Below are positions 51,501 to 62,716 of a DNA stretch of 64,000 bases, one piece after another. The DNA is taken from the NCBI GenBank assembly GCA_005281725.1, contig SSBO01000012.1:20910779-20974778 (forward strand), read 5' to 3'. Made by a program: the position numbers and the translations under genes. Numbering within the stretch: the stretch's first letter is position 1; each line of letters begins with the position of its first letter. The notes below the pieces were generated by a model, which saw only the letters and a list, made by a program, of their open reading frames with translations, ran no database searches and had not been told where the DNA came from. The DNA is from Wuchereria bancrofti. Taxonomy: Eukaryota > Nematoda > Chromadorea > Rhabditida > Onchocercidae.

Positions 51501-54500
51501 GTGATTCGGATATTCTTCCGGAGTCAAAATCTAGCTCAATAGATAACCGCGTCTCAAATATGATGATAGGTTTTTCTGCAGGCGAGTTTTTAGTTTCCAA
51601 AATTTTTAACCTTTATTTAGAACTGTAAGAAAAGCGTACATTTTCGATTGCATTTGCAGTGAAGGATTTTTCTGGATTCTTATCATTACTTTTCAAGAAT
51701 TCTTTGAGAATTGCTTTACTTTTCATGTAAAGAATCAAGTACACGGCGAGCAATAACTAGCGCAGCAGATTCGAAGCATATAAGACGATCCTCTTTAACA
51801 CAGAAGTTTAATGATTTTATTCGGAGACGTGTAAATTTTTTTATCCTTTTCATTTGATAGTCTATTGTGACTTCTTTTTTATAATTTTGATTTGTGCTGT
51901 TCAACATATGAATAACGCTTAATTCTTTAACGAAGGAATAAACATGATTTTAGGGATGAGTAGTTACAATTAAGTCAATAATAATATATAATAATTCCAG
52001 AAGTCACGAACTTTGTCGGATGAACCGTCATTACATAGTTTACCAGTTCCTAGAACACTTCTGGTTACAACAAGAGATGATTCTATAAGTGGTGAACTAA
52101 TTGAAGAAATTTTTGTACGTGAAGCTATCCAGAAACGTAGTGATGAGGTTAGTTTTTGTTCTTTACGGTTGCTTTAGTTTCCCAGAATCTTTACCCCAAT
52201 TGATTAGAAAGTCCCACATGCGGTTCTTTAAAAATTTCTAAAGTGTTTGATAGTGGTCGTTTACACATAGTGAGATTCATTAATATTTTTTTATTGGTTT
52301 AATTATAGACCGGACATATCGAAGAGGGTGTGGATGCTCGGGAAATTTGTTCACCTTGCATTCCATTTTCATCAGTACAACCTTCAGAAGATTCTTTTGC
52401 AAATACTCCTGCAACAATTGTACCTCTAGAAAACATGTGTCATCCACAATCTGAAACATTTACTTCGGATGCTTTGGGAAAGCATGATGTTGAAATTTCC
52501 TCATCAACGAACGCAACATGCACAGGCCTTATCAAAAGCTTTCAGCAGACTACTGATATTGATGATAATGCAGAAACTATTCGTTATCGAAAGGTTCCGT
52601 TTTCTTTACAATTAAAAAAAATTTGAAACATTTAACTGCAATGCTGAAGTAAAATGGGTTGAAATTTTGAAGTCCAAGTTAGCAGGTCAAGTCATTTAGT
52701 TTTGAAGTATGTTTATTATGTTTATTCTAGACTTTATTCAAGAAATATGTTTGTTCTAGACTAAAGAGTTTAAAATGAATGAAGCCGAAGAACCGAGTGG
52801 AAGCATTTCGAATGACAGCGCGAATCGGTTTTCAGTGACTTCATTTTTTCGAAAAGTCAATCGCCAGCGATTTATAAGTGGTTGTCCTCGTAAAAAAAAT
52901 GAAATAATTCATTGTCTCAGTCATCTGAAGAACTTTGCGCAGACACAGTTGTTAGTTTTATTTATCAATAAGGCATAATAGATATTGATACCGTGATTAG
53001 CCATGTTTCTTAGACCTGCCTTTATTTTTCAGGCTTCGTTCTTTTTCCTGTCCCGATTTGTCGCATATTTTGGAATTCGATGATAAGGAAAAAATATACA
53101 ATTTTAATGATTTGAAGCCAAGGCAGCTCATGACCACCAGAAATACTGAACTCTCCGTAGAAGATATTGAAGAGCTAATCGCTCAGAAATGTCCATATCT
53201 TCCATTTCTTCAAGCGCTTCCTTTTTCTCTGATTGGTTAGTTCGTTCCAATTTCTTTTACTTTTAAATAAAACACTTCAACTCTTTATTTGCTATCACTA
53301 TCATAGATCATCGCTACAAAACATCACGTTTCTATGACGGAGGTGATGACAGCAAAATCTGACAGCTTATAAATAATTTAAGGAAGATGTTGAAAATTGG
53401 CAGCGCTGGTTCAATTTTTAGTCTCATTTGATTAATCTAATTACCAAACGTGCAGCATTTTCAATTACAAGACTAGTTTCAATTTTATTCTTTCTGCTTA
53501 AATTGATAAGAATAAATTGTCAGAATAAGGCAAAATTTGTCACGGATTTAAATTTTGAAGATTTCTGACTGATTTGAAAAACTGAGCAAATAAATAAAGA
53601 TACTTTTAGTGCTGAACATCTGTGACCATAACTTACTGAATGCGTTCTAGTGAATACGATATATAAAATTTTTAAGATGAAGAAAACCTGAATGAGGAAT
53701 TAAAATGTGAGCATGAACGCACATATCAGAATTATATAGAAGCAAGTGCCGACTATCATACATGCTTGAAACAGCTTGGCTTAGCCGATCGTTTGCCAGC
53801 AATAATTTATGATGATATGTCCGAACAGCTTAAGGGCCTTCCAGCTGAAACTCAAGTTTGTTTTTTATTTAATAACTTCGTGGAAATGAAAAGAAAGACA
53901 CATTTATCATTTTCATGTTGTTTTCATTCTCGGTAATACATGCTATAACCATTTTAATAGAATCAAGTGAGACATATGAATTTCACTTAAATTTACAACT
54001 CATATGCGAATTATAAATTAAACTTCTTTTCAGATAAAAGTGCTCAATGTCCGTTTAGCACTTGTTAATCAGCATTTGCTGTATGAACGCTGTGGAAGAC
54101 TGCTTCATGCCGAACGAAATCGTCGACTTTTCGGTAAGGAAAATAGCGTTTTGCAGCAATTAAATTTTCATCAGCAATAAGATTTGAAAGTTGTGAAGCG
54201 GAGACATATTTTGAAGATCACATATTTCGATAAAAACCACAAATTTTTAAAACTTGGAGATTTTTTTATACTTAACGTAAATTTAATTTAAAAACTATTA
54301 TGGTAAAATTTTAAGGTTTTGGAAATAACACAATATAATTTTTGACGAAGTCCCAATTTATTTTTCAATACAATACACAGATGAAGGTTTTCATGGTATT
54401 GACGATAAAGTAGCTCCGAAACAAGTTATTTCTCAAAATCTTTTCAGGTCGTTTGAAACAACAGAAATCACTGGAATCAGAAAAAATATCACTCAGTATG

Positions 54501-57500
54501 GCTCTTCATAATGCAGAAATTGTAAGTTTTCGTAATATTTTAACAATTTTGTACTATTAATGGTAAGGGAATTGCAGAACAGATTATTTCGTCAGATCTA
54601 TTAAGGAGTAGTCTGGATGTACTTTTATCTTTAATTTTTTTCTTTCATATCTTTAATTTTTTTTCTATCTGAAGTTTGTGATTTCCTAAAAAACTATGTT
54701 TTAGGAAAGAGAACAGCTAACAAATGCTTTAACAGATCTTCGGAAGCGAGGCAATATAGAGCGCTCAAAGCGGGGAGAAATTGAGAAGAGATATTGTGAA
54801 AAGATAAAAACTTATCGCAATGTAAGTTAATAATTTATTAAATATGTTATTTGAAAGGTTAGGTCTTTGCTTTTTTCATTTACTTCTGCATTTTGTTACA
54901 TTACTTTACTTTTCTCTTCATCTGAACTTCTGAGTGAAAAAGAATTCTGAAAATTTTTAACTAAGGAGGCTGACCATTATTTGGCTCTTCTAACAAATTT
55001 GAAACGGCAAATGGAATCCATGACTGAAAACAGCAATCATCGGCAGGTTGAGTTGGAAATGTATAAAAGAAGGTGTGATTTTCGTTTTTAATGAAAACAA
55101 TTTTTGTCAGCAAACTGAGCCCTTACTCAGTGGAAAATAATTAGCTGCTTCAAAAGCTGTTTTTTGATGTTTTTAGTTTTTTTTAAAATGCTGAAGTTTG
55201 TTTTTCTCGTACGTTCAGTTAACTTTTTTCTACTTTTTAGGACGATCATAAAGAAACTTCTCAAGTTTATAATAATCTGCATAGTCAAATTACAATTATT
55301 ATCTCCTATTATCTATTCCACTCAAGTTAATTCAGTGTTCATTATTCGAATAAAAAGGAAAAAATGTTGATATCACCTTAATTATGTAAAATTTCGAAAA
55401 TCTTGAAACTATTTATGTGAACGTTAGTACGTTCATTTCCAAGTTTTATAAAAGTAGTCATATGTTTTAGTTTTATATCGCCAAAAAAATTCAATCGATT
55501 TGAAAAAAATAATATTAAAAAAAAAAACAAAAAAAAAAACAAAAACAAAAGTTTGGTATCACAAAGTCAAATCTCACGCTGTCGAACTCGTTTGATTATA
55601 CTTAAATCAAATTTTCGATATCTCTCTAATTTTTAGTAACTCTGCAGTATAACCTGCATCACGACCATCTTCACTTATCATTTTACATCCATTTTACGTC
55701 ATTCTCTCCCTCTCTCTCTCTCTCTGTCTCTGTACGTCTGTCCCTCTATCTACCGATCTAATCTATCTATATATGCATAAAGAAAAAAAAAATGAAAGGG
55801 AGAGTTCTTGATGTTTATAGCACTTTTTATTTCGAATTTGCAAAAAATTGCTTGATGATTTTATATCAGCGTACGAATTAGGAATTTGAAATCCCATTTG
55901 ATACATATACTTTAAAAAGCTATCAAGCTATTATCTGCTTATATTTTGTCAACTCTGTGCTTTTTAAAGGCAAATTTAGAAGACTTTTTGATTATTCGAT
56001 AAGCTATCTTGTTAAGGATGATATGATAGGAAAGTTGATGAAACATACGCAACTTTTGATTTAAAAATTTTCACTTACTATATTAAAGATCGGAAGACAT
56101 GGAAATGAAGTTACTGTTTGCGGAATCAAAACTGGAAGAAACTGAGACTTTGAAAATGGAACTCAAAAGTGCTCATCAAATTAATCAACAGCTGAGAGAT
56201 GAAGTCTCGCTGGTTATTCTTAATTTCTTTTGTTATTTTAAAGTCCCAAAAATTGGAATTCTTTATAGCTATATGAGAAAAAATTTTTTGACCACTCAAT
56301 CAGTTTTATGGAAGCTATTAATGTTTGACTGTAACAGGTGATTGAAATTATTGAGCTGATCTTACATATTTCAGTTTTTATCCCATCAGTTATAAATTGA
56401 GGCACTGCTACATGCTTAGTGATGTTGCTTATTTTTAGCTTCAAAAACGACTGGAAGAGGAGGGTTCTAGGTCAAAATCACGAATTAGGTCAATGGAACT
56501 TGACACTTCACAGATGCTAGCTGAGGTACATTCCTTTCTATTTTTAATTCTTCGTATGGTTCCAAGACAAATATATGCAGTATGTTACGCTGAACTCATT
56601 TGATAATCAATTTTTAATTCATATCATTCTCTTGAAATGTAGTCCTATCGACTTCAAAATACATGAACTTAAATATCCATAATTCTGCAATTTAGCAAGC
56701 ATTCCTTTTGAAGGTAGTCCGATTGAAGAACTTATTGGTACAAGAAGAAAGAGCGAAAGAATCTGCAAAGGCTAAAGCTCGAAAGTTCGAAGATGAGTTA
56801 ATGATTGAAAGGAGGCGTTGTACTGAATTTAGCGCTGTTTTTGAAAGAGCCAAAAAGGTTTTTTTTAAGCAGTTTTTTCTTCTCTTAATTTTGGTATCGT
56901 TTTTTATTTTTTTATCATAGGTAATGTATTACTTTTCCTTTTTACAAAATATTATTAGAAAATTGCAGAATGTTAGAGTTTAATGGTCTGTAAACGGTAA
57001 TCATTTACCAAAATAACTATCGTTCAAATTAGAACTATGGTCACTTTTAAATAGTCCTGTTTTCTTACCGATTTCCTTAAAATATATCTGTTTTCTATTT
57101 TTCTCGGTAATAGTTCAGCTAATCATTTTCAATCCCTTATCAAATTCTTTTTCAAAACAGTTAAATTCTCAACAATGTGAAGCAGCACAACACAAATATC
57201 AATCTCTTCTGTCTGTTTGTCAGAAACAACAGTCACATATTCTTGATCTATATGCCAGAATTGAGGTAATCTCATGTTTTTGAAGAAAAAAATTTGAATA
57301 TAAAAACTGCTCCATCTTTTCATTTTGTTTTTAAGAAGGGAGTTTTTGTTGTAACTTATAAATTTAAAATTCTAATAAGTTTTATAACTCTAGGAGATCG
57401 TGGCACTATCAAATTCCGAGAGATTAGTAAACATCGAACCGCAGATGTTGTTTCCAAGAAGTTCTCTGAGCGAAATGTGTTTTTCGAATGGCACCTCACA

Positions 57501-57736
57501 GTAAGTTGTAAATATTTGCCTACGATTTTGTCTTATCCTTTCTATCTTCCTAAGAAATTTTACTGAAAATTATCAATCATTCCAAGTTATATTATTGCAG
57601 GGGAAGTTTTTTTCCATCTGAATTATTTGAAGAAAATGATAAAGATAGCAGCGATATATGTGTACGTGATGGTGATGCTGTTGTATCATTATCTAAGAAT
57701 GACCCCAGAGGTGGAGTTTTATCGCTTTCTTCTTGA
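48531..57736 (+). CDS. TSC1: Hamartin (tuberous sclerosis complex subunit 1)
   Basis: A 24-exon model, every phase consistent, 1101 aa (human hamartin 1164). Exons: 48531-48648, 49007-49101, 49214-49360, 49614-49885, 50146-50248, 50555-50654, 50866-50985, 51438-51569, 51733-51830, 52001-52147, 52309-52593, 52760-52947, 53033-53235, 53677-53855, 54034-54133, 54448-54521, 54705-54821, 54966-55072, 56089-56212, 56439-56525, 56696-56857, 57161-57265, 57394-57500, 57601-57736. The N-terminal helical core (1-280) matches hamartin in order: LLGQLIQKTPSWLPKLAEH, then a VVVVSAILIVSSLLP helix, LYGIYPATLVEYLR, and ELDRNRWNHREAHDF. A Ser-rich middle (280-680) follows. The coiled-coil (about 735-1030) opens with HLLYERCGRLLHAERNRRLF and ends with QSHILDLYARIE, both hamartin landmarks. 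Hamartin scaffolds tuberin (TSC2) and TBC1D7 in the GAP complex that switches off Rheb and so mTORC1, at lysosomes. Confidence 0.94.
55500..55780. repeat. Low-complexity tracts in a TSC1 intron
   Basis: Intron 55073-56088 carries an interrupted A tract (about 55508-55548), a CT-rich run (about 55700-55730) and short CTAT repeats near 55745-55770. It is the longest TSC1 intron; no coding content was found in it. Confidence 0.7.
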
Positions 57737-59052
57737 AGTATTATTTTAATATTAAAATCTGAGCTAGGAAAAGAAATGCTCTTTTTAGGAAAGGCGCATA
57801 GAACTATGATTTACTTAATTTAATGACTAAAGCAGTTATCTAATTTACTTTTTTGTGCTCATTATTTTTTACAAGTACAAAATTCTTTACTTTTTGCATG
57901 ACGAATTTTTCACAGTAATTTTATTGAAAATTAGACAAGTTGGGAAAGATTCTTTTTTCTTTGTTATAGTACTAAATAAATAGTTTGTTTGATCACACGA
58001 CCTTTAAAAAAATTTGCTGAATTTTAACTTTTTGAAAATATATCTCATAATTCTAAGTTATAAAAGTTGCAAGTTGATAAAAGTCTGATTTTTATAAAAG
58101 TTGCAAGTTGATAAAAGTCTGATGTTACACAAAGTAATGTTGCTACGCAGGAAAGAGATACTATTGAGGTGTTATCTTTGTTTCTATCATGCTACTTATT
58201 CTGGAAATAAGTAACTACGAGTTATCAAACAATTAATTTGGCAAACTAAATGCAACTATCTTTCCAAAACTTTATTCTGATATTTCATCTGATCACCTGT
58301 CCAATTTTTTGACTTGATTGCTTGATAAAAACACCTAAATTATTGGATAAAACAAATAAAACGAAGTATTGTATCAATGCAGTTTATTAAATGGATTTAG
58401 AATTCTAATAAAAGTTCATAGAAACACAAGCATTACAATTAGTTGTTAAACATGCATCTATAATTAATTGTTTGAAACCGTAATAATAAGTTATAAGAAA
58501 TATCAAATGTGTAAAAAGTGATCAAAAAAGGAAATCAGTTGTTAGTGGTGGGAGTGATGTTGTTTTTCAATTGCAATTTATGTTTAACATTTTAAGACGA
58601 AGCACAATTCATTATTTTACACACATACGCTCATTTGCTCGTAATTGGGTGGGTACGTCGGTCTTTTTTTTTTTTTTTTTCTTAATTTTGTTTTAGAGAA
58701 TGCTGAAAAACAGTGATTTCTTTATCAAAAAGTAATTTCCGATCTAGGTAGACTCGTTCTGGTTATAGTTGCAAAATACGAAAAACCATTTTTTTAAACA
58801 TTATTCTTAGTAAACAAATTTCAGACACCTTTTGCTGTCTGAAATATTTGTTTGAATATTTGACTGAATAGCAAACTCTTTAACTGGTATGATTGAAAAT
58901 TAGAAGAGTAACAGCAAATGAACCTTTCAAATAATGAAAATTGAGAATATTTAAATCTTAAAATATCATCGGAACTTCTTTTTGTCTTGCAAAAAGCCTT
59001 AACAGGAATTTTAGGAGTGTTTATGGCTAAAGAAATGAAATTGTTCGTTTAA
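57737..59052. other. Spacer between TSC1 and the metalloprotease gene
   Basis: AT-rich sequence with a candidate TSC1 polyadenylation signal AATAAA at 57975-57980 and a duplicated 34-bp segment. No coding frame recognised. Confidence 0.55.
58058..58125. repeat. Two tandem copies of a 34-bp unit
   Basis: The segment starting TTATAAAAGTTGCAAGTTGA is repeated with a 34-bp period at 58058 and 58092, identical over more than 30 bases. Confidence 0.9.
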
Positions 59053-61180
59053 ATGAGAGATGTTATCATTTTTGTTCTCTTTGTTACAATTCATTTACCT
59101 TCAACCGCTCTTTTCTTCACCAATTTGTCGAAGAGGATTGACAAGGACGACCATTCCTGGTATTTACAATTGCTATGTTTATTTAATTATACTTTAAATC
59201 GATTGGTTTTTTTTCTTCATTTTAATCTAAAATAACTCCGAACATCGATTAACTGTTTATCCAAAAAATATATTTTGCTTTAAAATGTGACAAAAAAAAA
59301 ATGCTAAAAGACTAAAGAATGGAATTAAAGTAGTGGAATTCATCAAGTGTGACACCAACATGCGACAAAACAAATGATTTCCGACATAGAAAAGGAATCG
59401 AGTGAAATAATATTAAGAAGAAGTGAACATCACGAAATTCTCAGTTATTTCCACTCGGCCATCATGAGAACCTGTTAATTATAAATATTTATTTCATTAA
59501 CAATTGATAATAATTAGAGAAATTAGGGAAAAAATCAAATTTCTATGCTAAGCACGAAGATAGTTAGTTCCTAGATTTGTTTGACGTCGATTATTTTGAT
59601 TATTTTAAAATAACTAAAAAGTCTTTCTCAATCATTTCTACTAAATTCCATTTCTGTAATAACTAAAAAGTTCTTCTCAATCATTTCTACTAAATTCCAT
59701 TTCTGTAATAACTAAAAAGTTTTTCTCAATCATTTCTACTAAATTCCATTTCTGTAAGATTTTATTTCCGCCGATCATTCTTATTTTCCATAGCGCAGAT
59801 TACATGATGATTTACGCGAAAGATATATCTTTATGAAACTTTTCGAAAAAATATGAAATTTATATTAAAATTATAAAAATACAAAATATTTCAAATACAG
59901 AATTAAATCTTAAATGTTAGAAAGCATAAATTTTGCACTTATTACTCAAAAATTACTCTCCTAAAAATATGAGGCATAAGTAATAATGCACTACACATAC
60001 ATGCTTTATTTATATTACTTCCTCCTTTTTTCGTTCAATTAAAAATTTTCTAGTTCGATAATATTTGGTAGTTTTTTTCTAAAATTTTTAATAATTATTC
60101 TAAAGTTTAATATTATTAGACGAAGCTGCAAATAATGGTCGATTAGAAGGCAAAATTATTCATTATCGTATTGCTCATTATTCACGTAAAGAATTACATC
60201 AAAATATGGATGAAATGAAACTTAAAGAATATGTTGACAATGCTTTACGAAAAGCTATCAAAGTATGCTATTATTAGATTGCACAGAGAGAGAGAGAGAG
60301 AGAGAGAATTTCAAAATTCTTGAAATTCATGGAAAACGATAAAGAAGAGACTTACTCTAATTTTGTTAATAATCATTTTCTTAAGATTAGATAAATGATA
60401 ATGCACTAGAAATTTATTTCAAATCTAATAAAATTAGTTGAGAGAGAGGAAAAAAAGGAAGAAAGATATGTTTGCTAAATAGTGAATTTGATCATTTGAA
60501 ATTATCATAGTTGAGTAGTAGTACTACTGTTATCAATGTTATCATTAATCAGAATATATATTTTAGTTATGGGAGGATGTAATTAATGTTCAATTCATTG
60601 AATTACCTCATGCAAAAGCAAATATTGAGGTAATATTTACAACATTTTATCATGGTGATAAATATCCATTTGATGGAAAAGGAAATGAATTAGCGCATGC
60701 ATTTTATCCAAATGATATCATATGGCATGGACAAATTCATATTGATGATAGTGAACCATGGTTTGTGTTCATTCAATTTTTTATCTTTAAATAAAGTAAC
60801 TTTTACAATTAAAAGTTTCATTTGGAAATTGAATGCTTGAAGTAAGTAAAATAATATTTTGTCTAAATTTGAATTTTTCTTTTATGTCTTAAAGTTAAAC
60901 AAATTTCAGAATTGATTCAAGAAAAAGAAAAAAGAAAAAGACAATCTTATAGAATATAAATGATAAGGTTACTTTGTTAAATGATGTAATTTCTATTTTA
61001 AGGGGTCCAAATGGCAGAAACTTAAATTGGGTGATGGCACATGAAGTAGGTCATGTATTAGGCCTTGCACATACAAATGATGATGAATCATTGATGACAT
61101 CACATTATCAAGGCTTTCAAGAAACGATACCAAAATTGCATCCTTGCGATATTGTTGCGATACAATCATTGTATGGTTGA
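59053..61180 (+). CDS. Matrix-metalloproteinase-like zinc protease (metzincin), no prodomain seen
   Basis: Exons: 59053 to about 59160 (signal-like start MRDVIIFVLFVTIHLPSTA), then 60120-60262, 60567-60760 and 61003-61180, the last three in phase. The catalytic domain is recognisable: IIHYRIAHYSRKEL and LRKAIKLWEDV (the usual start of MMP domains), YPFDGKGNELAHAFYP, IDDSEPW, HEVGHVLGLAHT (HExxHxxGxxH zinc site), and a Met-turn in DESLMTSHY. The end is LYG-stop. MMPs cleave extracellular matrix proteins. The first exon and 60120 differ in phase by one unit, so at least one exon is missing; a 29-bp candidate at 59445-59473 fits the phase, but I cannot confirm it. No PRCGxPD cysteine switch and no hemopexin repeats are visible. 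AATAAA at 61221-61226 gives a short 3' UTR. Confidence 0.85.
59609..59755. repeat. Three tandem copies of a 49-bp unit
   Basis: Copies start at 59609, 59658 and 59707 (unit begins AATAACTAAAAAGT and ends TTCCATTTCTGT), with single-base differences after AAAAAGT. The array lies within the first part of the metalloprotease gene, in an intron of the model. Confidence 0.95.
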
Positions 61181-61220
61181 TTTGTTTTATGTTATTCATT
61201 TCTGTGTACTTCTTAGACGA

Positions 61221-61226
61221 AATAAA
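61221..61226 (+). promoter_or_regulatory. Candidate polyadenylation signal of the metalloprotease gene
   Basis: AATAAA 40 bases after the TGA at 61178-61180. Confidence 0.5.
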
Positions 61227-62671
61227 TTATATAAAATTATAGCGATTTGAAAATAAATTTAAAAAATGAAACGTTTGACCTTTGTTCATTTCATGCGAAA
61301 AAAGTCTATTTTTTGTTTGTTTGTTTTTTTTTTTTTCATCCATTCTCAATTTCTCTACAGAAATTTCACTTAAAAAGAACAGAATCATAAAGGATAAATT
61401 AGGTAACTAAAAGGAAGAAAAGATAGAACGAAATTAAAAATAATATCTAGAAAATTTTCACTTATATTAGATTTGAAGAAATAAATTTAAATTCTAATTT
61501 ACAGGTGAAAAAATCATCGAAAAAAAATTCTACTTCTGGTAATAAACGGTCGACAAGTCTTTTCAACATAATTATTTCGATATTATATTTGCTTCCTTGA
61601 ATAATAGTAAATTTTTTTTTATGAGTAAATTTTGTGAAGTTTACTTTTATTAATGGTTTATTGAATTAGATCTCTTCACGATAATAACCAAATATCTATT
61701 TACTGATTGAAGTGCGATAAAAAGCAATTACTGTCGATAGGAAAATAATATTTTGTTTTGAGACTTAATATAAATAAGTGGTACTTTAATAGTTGATGAC
61801 TTTCCGGAATTTAAAAAACTTACTGATTTATAAATTGAAAAGTGAGAGTATTTGTGATTTTTGAATTTCCCAACCGTATCGCTAACTTATACTAAGTCTC
61901 GAAATAAATATTACTTTTTCATTGACAACTTCATAACCTCAATTGATACTGCAATTACATACATTTCTAACCGTAAAGGTTAGCTAGCAAATCTTTCCTG
62001 TCAAAAACATTCCTTAAATGCACTGCACTTCAATTTCTAGAAACTGATAAAGCTATCTGAAACGAAATACGACGCAGAAGATTCATTTCCTTACTAAACT
62101 TCATTAAATATCGCAAGTCATTAACTGCTCTTACAATTGAATATTCCTCTTCTACGTTTACTATCTCGACAGGTTATTTACCTATATTAATTTAACTGCA
62201 TTTTATAAATCTAGTTATAATGTGTAAAATGCTATGGTATGCAATGTAGCCGCAGAATGTATGTAATTCCAAATTTTCAGTTCATAAAATTACCATAAAG
62301 AAAAAATAAACATTTCTACGATTACTGCCTTTCTCGTTAATAATACATGATAACTAATTTGGTAATAAGATCAGAGATTGGTGGGAACTTTTAAATGTGT
62401 GAATTCAGTAGTTAAAGTTCATCGTTAAATTTCGTAAACATATCAGGTTCAACAAAGAAAGGCAAATGTGCGATGTATTAAAATCTGGTCAAGGAAAATG
62501 ATCAGTGCTCAACCTCAGAACGCCCCACCATTTTCTTCCAGAAGTCATTTGTTTCTTAGATCGCATTACAGAATACTACCTAAAAATATGCTGATACTCA
62601 ATATGACATTCATTACTCTGCTCTTTAAATGAAATATGTATGGAATCTTTTTTTTTAATGAGATTTAAGAG

Positions 62672-62716
<45 letters not shown>

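Noticed and set aside
55164..55370. 68-codon frame in the long TSC1 intron
   Set aside because: Phe/Leu/Ile-rich product of T-rich DNA, no acceptor/donor that would keep the TSC1 phase, no hamartin similarity.
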